The translations under genes were made by a program, and so were the position numbers. The notes beneath the pieces are model-generated. The model saw only the letters and a list, made by a program, of their open reading frames with translations. It ran no database searches and was not told the origin of the DNA. From an uncultured Lachnospiraceae bacterium (GTDB lineage Bacteria > Bacillota > Clostridia > Lachnospirales > Lachnospiraceae): DNA of 35,235 bases. Positions 1 through 7,418 of the stretch are shown here, one piece after another (within the stretch, counting starts at the first letter, position 1; each line of letters begins with the position of its first letter). The stretch spans positions 1 to 35,235 of the forward strand of contig CAOJVE010000009.1 in NCBI GenBank assembly GCA_948444865.1. Reading direction: 5' to 3'.

Positions 1-135
1 ACCTGTTTGCGCGTTTTTGGAGTTTGTGCGAAATAGAGAGAACTAAGCTCAAAAATATTTTTCCCAGACTCTGATTGCCAAAACGGGCGTTTCGCAAATA
101 TCGGATAGAAGAAAACAGAAAGGAAGCGACTCAAA

Positions 136-654
136 ATGAAAGACTCTCGAAAAATAACCTTTGCGGCGCTGTTCGCCGCGCTCACCTGCGCAGCGACCAT
201 GGTCATCCGCATCCCCACATTCAGTACCGGCGGCTACATTCATCCGGGGGACGCGCTGGTGATTCTCTCCGGCATTTTCCTGGGGCCTGTATACGGGGGC
301 CTGGCCGCCGGCATCGGCTCCGCCATGTCCGACCTGCTGGGCGGCTATTTCTTCTACGTCCCCGTCACCTTTCTCATCAAAGGCGCCATCGCGTTTCTGA
401 CGGCAAAAGCGTTTCAATTTCTCAAATCCCGCCGCAAAAACGTCTGGATGGGCATCCTCGCCGGCGGCCTTCTGGATATGGCACTGGTTGTGCTGGGATA
501 CGGAATCTACGAAGCCATCCTGTACGGCCTTCCCGCCGCCGTGGCCAGCGCATTTCCCAACCTGATCCAGGGAATCGGCGGACTGGCCTTATCTATTGTG
601 CTTTATCCTGTATTATCGGCAATACCAAATATATTCGCCGTTTACAGGCAGTAA
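136..654 (+). CDS. ECF transporter S component (substrate-binding membrane subunit)
   Basis: This 172-residue, very hydrophobic protein has about six membrane segments and the typical S-component start: a short charged N-terminus, then an Ala-rich first helix (ITFAALFAALTCAATM). The conserved G-x-HPGDALVIL and GPVYGGLAAGIGSAMSDLLGGY stretches follow. S components bind a vitamin or related compound and use shared ECF A, A' and T subunits for uptake. None of those subunits is encoded here, so this would be a group II (module-sharing) transporter. The substrate cannot be read from sequence; relatives serve pantothenate, thiamine precursors or queuosine precursors. The start is supported by AGAAAGGAAG about 8 bases upstream. 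I saw no known vitamin riboswitch in the 135 bases before it, but the window edge may cut the leader. The family is fairly sure, the ligand open. Confidence 0.85.
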   Translation: MKDSRKITFAALFAALTCAATMVIRIPTFSTGGYIHPGDALVILSGIFLGPVYGGLAAGIGSAMSDLLGGYFFYVPVTFLIKGAIAFLTAKAFQFLKSRRKNVWMGILAGGLLDMALVVLGYGIYEAILYGLPAAVASAFPNLIQGIGGLALSIVLYPVLSAIPNIFAVYRQ

Positions 655-716
655 TCGAAAAAATCCGCGGTGGTGAAATTATGTGCATCAATAAAAAAAG
701 AAAAAATAAAGCTTAT

Positions 717-789
717 CTCCATGCAAAGCCAGTATAAGCGACGCTTGCATGGAGGAATCATTTGTCGCTGATAACATTGCTGGCTTTGC
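717..789 (+). repeat. Two crossing inverted repeats in the leader of the HTH gene
   Basis: CTCCATGCAA at 717-726 pairs perfectly with TTGCATGGAG at 745-754. GCAAAGCCAG at 723-732 pairs perfectly with CTGGCTTTGC at 780-789, with an inner AGCGAC/GTCGCT pair at 737-742 and 764-769. The two stems share bases 723-726 and cross each other, so they are either alternative folds or a pseudoknot. The second stem is followed by GCCTTTTATTTTT, which resembles a weak terminator. It lies between the ECF gene and the HTH gene at 829. A cis-acting RNA, an attenuator or a small mobile-element remnant are all possible. Confidence 0.6.
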
Positions 790-828
790 CGCCTTTTATT
801 TTTAAGAAAATTAAGGAGGCAGCCGCAT

Positions 829-1092
829 ATGAAATATAAAAACGCCCGCGAAATTCTCCCGGCTCCGTTGGTAGAAGAACTGCAAAAATACATACAAGCA
901 GGCTATCTCTACATCCCGGCCAAGACGAAATGCCGTAAATCCTGGGGCGAATTATCGGGCTACCGAAAGGAGCTGGACGCGCGCAATACGAAGATTCTTT
1001 CCGAATATAAAAAGGGCGCGTCTGTGGAAAAACTTGCAGAAGATTACCATCTCTCAGTTTATGCCATTCGGAAAATAATCTATCAAAAATAA
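829..1092 (+). CDS. Small helix-turn-helix protein, CD3324 type
   Basis: This 87-residue protein matches the CD3324-family pattern from memory: an N-terminal NAREILP-x-LVEELQKYIQAGYLYIP motif and a C-terminal HTH (GASVEKLAEDYHLSVYAIRKIIYQ, about residues 62-86) like the Mor/resolvase DNA-binding end. Such proteins are presumed DNA-binding regulators, but no target is known to me. AAGGAGG lies 8-9 bases before the ATG and a hairpin terminator follows directly, so the gene is probably transcribed alone or from the leader with the crossing inverted repeats. There is no phage or transposase neighbour. HTH assignment is moderately sure; the biological role is unknown. Confidence 0.75.
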   Translation: MKYKNAREILPAPLVEELQKYIQAGYLYIPAKTKCRKSWGELSGYRKELDARNTKILSEYKKGASVEKLAEDYHLSVYAIRKIIYQK

Positions 1093-1096
1093 AAAT

Positions 1097-1132
1097 GGGA
1101 GCTGCTTGGAAAAAGGCGGCTCTCTTTTGTTT
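1097..1132 (+). terminator. Rho-independent terminator after the HTH gene
   Basis: A 9-bp stem with two G-U pairs (1097-1105 with 1116-1124) is followed by TTTTGTTT. It starts five bases after the stop of the HTH gene and ends before the acetyltransferase promoter. Confidence 0.7.
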
Positions 1133-1160
1133 ACACAATATGTCTGTACTGTTTCGTGTA

Positions 1161-1189
1161 TTGAAAAGAACACCGCAGCCAAATAAAAT
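1161..1189 (+). promoter_or_regulatory. Sigma-A-type promoter of the acetyltransferase gene
   Basis: TTGAAA at 1161-1166 and TAAAAT at 1184-1189 are separated by exactly 17 bases. They lie 34 bases upstream of the acetyltransferase ATG, whose ribosome binding site is CAGGAGG. Confidence 0.6.
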
Positions 1190-1222
1190 ATTTTTTAAAA
1201 GATTCACAGGAGGACTTCAAAA

Positions 1223-1855
1223 ATGGCTGACGCAACGAAAATATACCCGCGTACAAAAGACGCGCAGACTGTTTATCTCAAAAACGTGGTTGCAAATCCC
1301 AATATTACAGTAGGCGACTACACGATGTACAACGATTTTTCCAACGACCCTGTCGACTTTGAGAAAAATAACGTTCTGTATCACTATCCCATCAACCGCG
1401 ACAGGCTCGTCATCGGAAAATTTTGCTCGATTGCCTGCGGCGCAAAGTTTCTTTTTAACAGCGCCAATCATACTTTGGATTCAGCCAGCGCATACCCTTT
1501 TCCGCTCTTTTTCGAGGAATGGGGCCTGGACCAAAAGGATGTGGCGCGAAGCTGGGACAATAAAGGCGACATTGTCATCGGCAACGACGTGTGGATTGGC
1601 TTTGAAGCGGTCATCCTGGCGGGCGTGACCATTGGAGACGGCGCAGTGATTGGCGCCCGCGCCGTTGTCACGAAAGATGTGCCGCCCTATACAATCGCAG
1701 GCGGCGTTCCGGCAAAGCTCATCCGGAAACGGTTTGACGCGGATGTCATTTCCCATCTGCTGCGCATAAAGTGGTGGGACTGGCCAAAGGAAAAAATCGC
1801 CCGGAATATAGAGGCAATCCAGACGGGACGCATCGCGAAACGGAGGGGAGAATGA
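1223..1855 (+). CDS. Vat/CatB-type xenobiotic O-acetyltransferase (hexapeptide repeat)
   Basis: This 210-residue protein is a left-handed beta-helix acyltransferase of the XAT class, which uses acetyl-CoA to acetylate hydroxyls of antibiotics or other small molecules. Visible marks are [10 protein letters not shown] near residue 27, VLYHYP near 51, [10 protein letters not shown] near 61, the NSANHTLD motif with presumed catalytic His83 (equivalent to His82 of VatA), and hexapeptide repeats at 116-160 ([25 protein letters not shown]) ending in [13 protein letters not shown]. Length matches Vat proteins. The similarity does not prove streptogramin A resistance; many chromosomal homologues have unknown substrates. 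The stop lies just before the ATG of the hydrolase remnant, suggesting co-transcription with it. The start has CAGGAGG about 8 bases upstream. Confidence 0.85.
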   Translation: MADATKIYPRTKDAQTVYLKNVVANPNITVGDYTMYNDFSNDPVDFEKNNVLYHYPINRDRLVIGKFCSIACGAKFLFNSANHTLDSASAYPFPLFFEEWGLDQKDVARSWDNKGDIVIGNDVWIGFEAVILAGVTIGDGAVIGARAVVTKDVPPYTIAGGVPAKLIRKRFDADVISHLLRIKWWDWPKEKIARNIEAIQTGRIAKRRGE

Positions 1856-1856
1856 C

Positions 1857-2386
1857 ATGTGCACGAGGTTTGTCTAAACGGGAAAAACGTCGTTGTCGGA
1901 TTTAATTTTGACATCGACCTTTCCATGTGGACACACAAGGTCATTGCGGAAAGGAACCTGTTTTTCATCGGCATCCAAATGCCCGACCGGCAATACCATT
2001 CCTTTCACGGAATCAACAAAAATGGGAATGTCGGAACCCCGCTTTATGTAAACGGAAATGAGAACGGCGCATATCGCGGCGGTGACGGATATATGACGAT
2101 CGCTGACTTGACAGAGGCTTTTATCCCGGGAAAACTCTCATTGGACGAGGCTCTTGACCTGGCGCAGCGCAAAAAAATCGTATACGCCAAGGACGTTTCC
2201 ATGCAGGCGATGTTATCCGACAAAAACGGGCGCGCCTTTCTCATCGAGCCGGGAATCGGCTACCGGCTGGAGAAAACGAAGTATTCGCTTTCCCACATGA
2301 CTCCAACAGGCGTATCGAATTCTGTAACCCAAATCTGTACCTCCATAAATAAAATTATTTTCATTATGTATGTTTTCTATGTTTAA
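1857..2386 (+). pseudogene. Broken linear-amide C-N hydrolase (choloylglycine hydrolase/penicillin acylase family)
   Basis: The ATG at 1857 encodes MCTRFV and then a stop at 1875. MCT(R/S)F is the hallmark start of the Ntn-hydrolase family that includes bile salt hydrolases, where Cys2 becomes the N-terminal nucleophile. The other frame continues with LNGKNVVVGFNFD and then about 130 residues of family-like sequence through AFLIEPGIGYRLEKTKYSL (to about 2290). Losing one base near 1874 explains the switch. After 2290 the similarity ends; an unrelated AT-rich tail runs to the stop at 2386. Intact members are over 300 residues, so the C-terminal half is also missing. The reading frame from the GTG at 1859 lacks the nucleophile. 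The gene would have been coupled to the acetyltransferase in front of it. Confidence 0.75.
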
Positions 2387-2416
2387 CAGAAAAACAACTG
2401 TAAGTATAGATACGCC
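2309..2416 (+). repeat. AT-rich segment bounded by 8-bp inverted repeats
   Basis: GGCGTATC at 2309-2316 and GATACGCC at 2409-2416 bound about 92 AT-rich bases. The left end sits close to where homology of the broken hydrolase stops. No target-site duplication or transposase was seen, so a MITE-like insertion is only a weak possibility and chance is not excluded. Confidence 0.25.
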
Positions 2417-2463
2417 ATTGCTTTGTGCACAGTTTAAATCACGCATTTTTTACGCACTTTTTC

Positions 2464-2492
2464 TTTACTTACGTATTTTTCACGTATATTAT
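2464..2492 (+). promoter_or_regulatory. Probable hicAB promoter with repeated ACGYA motifs
   Basis: TTTACT (2464-2469), 17 bases, and TATTAT (2487-2492) form a plausible sigma-A promoter about 30 bases before hicA. The region 2440-2490 holds repeated ACGCA/ACGTA words in T-rich surroundings, which could be operator half-sites for the HicB ribbon-helix-helix domain. That link is inference. Confidence 0.45.
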
Positions 2493-2523
2493 AGAATCAT
2501 AAAATAAGAAAGAGGAGAAAACG

Positions 2524-2712
2524 ATGGCCAAAGTATCGGAGATAGTCAGAAAAATTTAAAAATATACAAACTGCTACCTCCTGCGAGAAGGCCGAAATCA
2601 TGAAATCTGGTTAAACCCCGACACTGGAAAAGAGTTTCAGATTCCCCACCATTACAGCAGGGAACTTCCGGCAGGAACAGCCAACAGCATCATGCGAGAC
2701 GCAGGCCTATAG
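2524..2712 (+). pseudogene. hicA: HicA-type toxin gene with an in-frame stop codon
   Basis: Reading from the ATG at 2524 (AGAGGAG upstream) gives MAKVSEIVRKI, then TAA at 2557-2559. After it the same frame continues as KYTNCYLLREGRNHEIWLNP, TGKEFQIP and ELPAGTANSIMRDAGL to TAG at 2710. This is the whole length of a HicA mRNA interferase (double-stranded-RNA-binding fold, about 60 residues) including the conserved G-x-NHEIW histidine and the C-terminal TANSIMRDAGL. A single substitution such as GAA to TAA in codon 12 explains the stop. No alternative start follows that would preserve the catalytic part, so the toxin should be inactive. The hicB antitoxin gene follows 28 bases later. Confidence 0.8.
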
Positions 2713-2740
2713 AGGCCCCGCCCAAAGTAAGGAGGACGTT

Positions 2741-3139
2741 ATGGCCAAATATATATATCCGGCGATATTCACCCCGGAAGAAAACGAAAAATTCTCAATT
2801 TATTTTCCGGATATGGATGGCTGCTATACATGCGGAAATGATTTAGGAGATGGAATGGAAATGGCCCAGGACGCTCTTTCTCTTATGCTCACGCATTTAG
2901 AGGACGAAAAACGTGAACTGCCTCCAGCGTCACCCATAAATGAGCTTGAAGTCAAAGACGGTGGATTTGCAACCTATATTTCGTGCGGCACCGCCATATA
3001 CCGCCGTCTCATGAATAATGCCGCTGTCAAAAAAACATTAAGCATCCCATCGTGGCTCAACGACGCCGCCATGGCCTCCGGGGTGAATTTCTCCCAGGCA
3101 TTGCAGGACGCATTAAAGTCACAGCTTCATATCAACTAA
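2741..3139 (+). CDS. hicB: HicB-family antitoxin
   Basis: This 132-residue protein has the HicB architecture: an N-terminal degenerate RNase-H-like fold (YPAIFTPEENEKFSIYFPDMDGCYTCG then AQDALSLMLTHLEDEKRELPPAS, residues 5-65) and a C-terminal DNA-binding helix region (KKTLSIPSWLNDAAMASGVNFSQALQDALK, about 98-128). It would neutralise HicA by direct binding and repress its own operon. It has its own site, AAGGAGG, about 8 bases before the ATG, typical for the downstream antitoxin gene. Its partner hicA upstream carries a nonsense codon, so this looks like a retained antitoxin whose toxin has been lost. It could still act as a repressor or counter another HicA. No clear terminator or gene was seen in the 240 bases after it. 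Confidence 0.9.
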   Translation: MAKYIYPAIFTPEENEKFSIYFPDMDGCYTCGNDLGDGMEMAQDALSLMLTHLEDEKRELPPASPINELEVKDGGFATYISCGTAIYRRLMNNAAVKKTLSIPSWLNDAAMASGVNFSQALQDALKSQLHIN

Positions 3140-3379
3140 AAGGCCGCTGTTCTCTGACGAGGCCTAGGAAGGGCTGGCGTCCGAATTCCCATCGGCCGTC
3201 CCCTTCCCCGTATTTTCGCTCCAAGGATTTTCTCAGGAGGCAGTCGCAGATTCTAAGGATTCTTAGGCGGCAGCGAGCCATGCAGACAGCCTCCGATGAA
3301 CCGTCCGTCCACTTTGAAAAAAACTGCTGGACAGGCCATTTTGCGGCATGACAGGCCCACTGCCACAGGACGCATCGGG

Positions 3380-4120
3380 TCACAAAGCGTGGCAGATCCT
3401 TTTCAGCCCCAGAAGAGCGGCAGCCCCCGCCGCTGTAGTCCCATAAAAGAGCGTTTCTGTATCCAGTCCTATATAATCCACAATCGTCCCATTGGCCAGT
3501 GCGCTCCCGGTGCACAAGATCAATTCCGCCCAATTCAGAATTGTCTCCTCGTAGTCCCGAATTCCGTCCAGGATCTTTACCCCGTGCTGGATTGTGCCGA
3601 TGCGCTTTGGATCCAGATCTAAAAGCCGCAGCTCAAATTTCCCGGCCAGACGTTCAAACAGAGCGGGCTGACACCCTACCTGGGCGATTCTCACCTTCCC
3701 ATAAGTCTTCATAAGCGTATCCGCAATCTTTTCAGCGCATTCTTCCGGACCGTTGTCCCTGCAGTGGATGGATCTGTCACACAATCCCAGCTTCCTCATA
3801 ACCGCGTTCATAGCCGCTATGAAAATAGACCTGTCATAGTCATTGCCCGCAATGTCAAGCGCCAAAATCTCTTTAAGCGTGCCGTTAAAAGCCGCCGGCG
3901 CACTGGTAAACGCCTGGCCCACGCCTCCTTCAAATTCCGCCTGAATCATCACTTCTTTTCCCTCCAGAATCGGGAAATCCTTCCGCTTCGTCTCACCGAT
4001 GGCTTCCTTTGGCGACAGCGCCCGGCAGGAGATGCTGACCTCCTTTTCCAACAACTGGTTTTCCTGCGCGAGCTTCCTAAATTTCTCCTCCAATAGTAAA
4101 AAAAGTTCTTCTTTTTTCAT
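3380..4120 (-). CDS. DUF364 (putative heavy-metal chelation) Rossmann-like protein
   Basis: This 246-residue protein corresponds to the DUF4213/DUF364 type (Pfam PF04016, named for putative metal chelation). The N-terminal half holds an enolase-N-like region with GVGQAFTSAP-x-AFNGTLKEI. The C-terminal half is Rossmann-like (KVRIAQVGCQPALFERLA, then ELRLLDLDPKRIGT, then ILNWAELILCTGSALANGTIVDYI). I start it at 4120, where AGGGAGAA precedes the ATG by 5 bases; an ATG at 4150 lies inside the upstream ATPase frame and lacks a site. Genes of this family often sit beside FecCD-type ABC importers of iron, corrinoid or other metals, as here. It is the last gene of the 16-kb operon and is intact although the three importer genes before it are broken. 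The biochemical role is unknown. Confidence 0.8.
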   Translation of the reverse strand: MKKEELFLLLEEKFRKLAQENQLLEKEVSISCRALSPKEAIGETKRKDFPILEGKEVMIQAEFEGGVGQAFTSAPAAFNGTLKEILALDIAGNDYDRSIFIAAMNAVMRKLGLCDRSIHCRDNGPEECAEKIADTLMKTYGKVRIAQVGCQPALFERLAGKFELRLLDLDPKRIGTIQHGVKILDGIRDYEETILNWAELILCTGSALANGTIVDYIGLDTETLFYGTTAAGAAALLGLKRICHAL

Positions 4121-4146
4121 AAACGTTCTCCCTTCACAGCATTTTC

Positions 4147-4913
4147 TCAATCTATCCGCGCGGTGACCTGGCGCATCACCCGATCCCCGTCCTTGTAAGA
4201 CCGAATCTTTGCATCCAGCTTATACATGCTTTTCAATAACTCTTCCGTGATAACCTCCTGGGCGGGGCCCTTCTTCCACCGGTCCTTTTGTTCCAGAGCC
4301 AGGACCGAGGACTGGGTTAAAAAGGCATGGTCCGGATAATGGGCAGTGAAGCAGACGCCCGCCCCCTCCTTCGCAAGATTTCTGATCTCCCGCAAAAGCC
4401 GCATCTGGTTGCCGTAATCCAGACTGGAAGCCGGCTCGTCCATCAGTATGAACCGTGCCTGCTGCGCCAGCGCCCGCGCAATCAGCGCCAACTGCCGCTC
4501 TCCGCCGCTTATCTCTGTATAAATCTCGTTTTCCAGATGCCGTATCCCCATGCGCTCCAGCGCCTGAACCGTCTTTTCTTCATCCTCCCTGCCCGGCGTG
4601 GAAAAACCCGGCACATGAGGACTACGTCAAAAACCCGGTAGGGAAAAGGCAGCGCATGATACTGGGGGACATAAGCGATCCGCTTGGCCAGTTCCTTTCT
4701 GGAAATGCTCCGGATGTCTTTTCCATCCACCAGAATCTCACCGCCAAGCAAAGGACAAAACCCCAGGATGGTGCGGAACATGGTTGTCTTGCCCACTCCG
4801 TTGGCCCCCAGGATGCACAGCAGCTCCCCCGGCTTGAGCTGAAAAGAGATTCCCTCCAGCGCTGTTTTCTTTTTTTTGGCATATCCAAATACGGCGTTTT
4901 TTACCTCCAGCAT
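4147..4913 (-). pseudogene. FecE-type ABC importer ATPase, broken by a small deletion
   Basis: The start at 4913 gives 100 residues of an iron/cobalamin-type ATPase: Walker A GANGVGKTT at 36-44, Q-loop AYVPQYHALPF, and FDVVLM ending at base 4614. The remainder lies in another frame from 4614: FSTPGREDEEKTVQALERMGI, signature EISGGERQLALIARALAQ, Walker B RFILMDEPASSLD and switch histidine TAHYPDHAF, to a stop at 4147. Relatives have GRxPH between VVLM and the next residues. That gap plus the frame change fits a 16-base deletion, possibly between ATG repeats. Loss of one T in the run beside it would restore the frame but leave the loop five residues short. The intact protein would energise import by the permease and binding protein encoded just upstream. 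Confidence 0.85.
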
Positions 4914-4970
4914 CCTTTTTCCGCCTTTCTTTTCTAACGCATGCTTGAAAATTCATTCACGCCACAATGT

Positions 4971-6375
4971 CTATTGGGGGGCTTCCCGGTTTAAAATCCG
5001 GGCCGCCTCCTCCCGGGTCAGGTCATAGGCGTAGAATTTCTTATAAAACTCCATGACCTCCGCCTCCATGTCCAGGTCTTTAAATTCCTCCGGGTGGAGA
5101 ATCTTGGCCATATGCATAACCAAAAGAATTTTCTGCAGGCCCATGTCCCAGTAAAATGCCCCGGAAGGGCTTAGGTAAATCTCTCCTTCTTTCACCGCCT
5201 TTAATGCCTGGTAGACGGACTTCTGGGAAATCTCCTGTTTTAACTCCTCCACAGTCTCCCGGCCGTTCATGCCGCCATGGTCAATGAAAATCACATCCGG
5301 ATTCCATGCCATTAACTGCTCATAGTCAATCTCTGTCCGGTTCCCGGCTTCCAGCTCCCCAGACACCGCGCGGCCCCCCGCCGCCTGGATGACTTCCATG
5401 ATGTCCGAATATTTGCCGTACGTGGTCAGAATATCCGTGCCCGCATAATAGACACAGGGTCTGTCGCCCTCTTCTATCTTATCCGTCACAGACCGGACCA
5501 TGGACAGCTTTTCGTCAAAATAGGCGCAGTAAGCGCCGGCCCGCTCCTCGGCGTCCTCCCCCAGCGTCCGGGCATAGGCGCGCACCTGGTCTTTCACGCC
5601 TTCCAGGCTCTCGCTGGTTTCCCCCGGCAGGGCCGCCACCTTTGCCTTGGCAAGCTGCTCCAGCTCATTTTGGCGTGGAAAGGTATAAACCGCGTCCGGC
5701 TTGTATTTCATCAATTCCTCAAAATTCACAGAAGTATGCACATTGTTCAGCGCGGGGGAGCTCGGCAATCCGCTTAAACACCTTCTCAGCCCAGGGAAAA
5801 TCCTCTGTCTGCACATCCGCGCGAACCACGATCTTTTCTTCTGCCCCCAGCATAGTCAGAAGTTCATAAGACGGCCCATACACCGCCGCCAACCGCTGGG
5901 GGTTCTCCGGAAAGCTTACGCCTTCCTCCTTTACAGATTCCCGGGACTTTGACACAACGGGAACTTCCCGGCCGCTGACCGCCCCCGACAGCACAAGACC
6001 CTGGGGCGCCGTGAGCTGGGCAATCTCTTCTATGCTCCCCGCCTCCTTTTCCCGCAGGACGACTGTATCCCCCTTGCAGGAGGCCACCTCCCAGAGATCG
6101 TCCGCCCGGTCTACCGCGTCCGCAATGGCCTGGGCCGTCTCCTTCGCATCCGCGCCCACATAGAGATGCGCAGGCTGATACGCGCAGTCGCCGCAGGCAT
6201 TGCTGGCCTCGTCCTGATATACCGGTATGCTCTGCTCCAGAAAAGACACCTCCCTGGCGCCCGTGGCTTCCCCAGCGACTGTGATGGTGTATTCCAATGC
6301 TTTTTTTTCGCACCCCGTCATCCCCAGACAGAACAGCAGAAAAATCCCTATGCTTTTTTTCCCAAACCTGCCCAT
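4971..6375 (-). pseudogene. Metal/cofactor ABC importer binding lipoprotein (FecB/BtuF type) with extra N-terminal domain, frameshifted
   Basis: From the ATG at 6375 (AAGGAGAGG 9 bases upstream, TAATG overlap with the permease stop) the protein begins MGRFGKKSIGIFLLFCLGMTGC, a lipoprotein signal with Cys22. Residues 27 to about 150 form an unusual extra region with SNACGDCAYQPAHLYVG. A FecB/BtuF-like fold then starts with PQRLAAVYGPSYELLTMLG. Near 5754-5758 the frame shifts: KRIAELP in one frame continues as ALNNVHTSVNFEELMKYKPD in the other. One extra base in a run of five (C on the coding strand) explains it. The rest includes WNPDVIFIDHGGMNG and SGAFYWDMGLQKILLVMHMAKILHP. Repaired, the product would have about 467 residues, well above the 300-350 usual for the family because of the N-terminal addition. 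Confidence 0.85.
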
Positions 6376-7393
6376 TATATAAATCCTCTCCTTCCTTTTG
6401 CCAAAAGCCCGATAAACACAGGCGCGCCCACCATGGCCGTCAGAATCCCGATGGGAAGCTCCTGCGGGAACAGACACCTGGCCACGTCATCCACCAGAAG
6501 CAGGAAAATGGCCCCCAGAAGGGCCGCGCAGGGCATCATCCGCCTGTTGTCCGGCCCCACCAGCATCCTGGAAAATGGGGCACGATAAGCCCCACCCATC
6601 CCACCATGCCGCCCACGGCCACGCAGGCCGCCGTCATAAACGTGGCGCAAAAAATCACAACAGCCTGAATCCGCCCAACCTGCGCCCCCAGGGCCTTCGC
6701 TTCATCCTCCCCAAAAGATAAAAGGTTCAGCCGCCAGCGAAACAGCAGAAGAACCGCCGTGCCCACAGATATGGGTGCCAATAGAAACAGCATATCCGAT
6801 GCGGTCACATAAGTCAATCCGCCCATCAGCCAGAACGCAATAGACGGCATGGAATCAAAAGGGTCTGCCACATATTTTACCAGGGAAATGCAGGCCTGGA
6901 ACAAAGACCCCACCACCATACCGCTTAAAATCAAAACCACCCGGTTGTTGTCCAGCTGTCCTCTCACCAATCGGCCCAGCGTACAGGTCAAAAGCACTGC
7001 ACAGACGCCCGTCCCGAAGGCCATCAGCTGAACCGCCATGAGAGAAAAACCCAGCAATAGCCCCAGCGCCGCCCCAAATACAGCCCCGGCCGAGGCCCCC
7101 AGAAGGTCCGGAGAGGCCATGGGATTTCTGAATATTCCCTGATAGGCCGCCCCTGACACGGAAAGCCCGCAGCCAATCAGCGCCGCAGAGGCAATCCGGG
7201 GCAGACGGGAACCGAAAAGAACGGTCTCTGCCATAGACGCTTCATGCGCCTCCCCGGCAAAGCGCGCTTTAAATATGCCCATCAGCTCCGAAAGAGAAAT
7301 GGAAAAACGGCCTGCCAGGACAGAGAACAGAAGCGTGGCCAGTAAAAGAACCGTCAGAGCAAAAACAAATCCGTAAAATTTTTTCTTCTTCAT
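6375..7393 (-). pseudogene. FecCD-type ABC importer permease, frameshifted near the C-terminus
   Basis: The ATG at 7393 (GGAGGG upstream) starts a FecCD/BtuC-like permease with about nine membrane helices. Family motifs are GCGLSVSGAAYQGIFRNPMASPDLLGASAGA, LILSGMVVGSLFQACISLVKY, FWLMGGLTYV and [14 protein letters not shown]. At 6572-6575 the frame is lost; the other frame supplies [20 protein letters not shown] and [23 protein letters not shown], exactly the expected family ending, up to a stop at 6375. One missing T in the TTTT run (coding strand) accounts for it. The repaired protein would have 339 residues, the usual length. As it stands, the last two helices and the ATPase-facing loop are replaced by a short wrong tail, so function is doubtful. 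It should form the channel for the binding protein and FecE-type ATPase encoded next. Confidence 0.88.
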
Positions 7394-7418
7394 AGTCCCT
7401 CCAACTGCCGCCCAGAGG

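Noticed and set aside
1-135. Riboswitch before the ECF S component
   Set aside because: No match to remembered THF, preQ1, TPP or cobalamin consensus cores; the leader may also be cut by the window edge.
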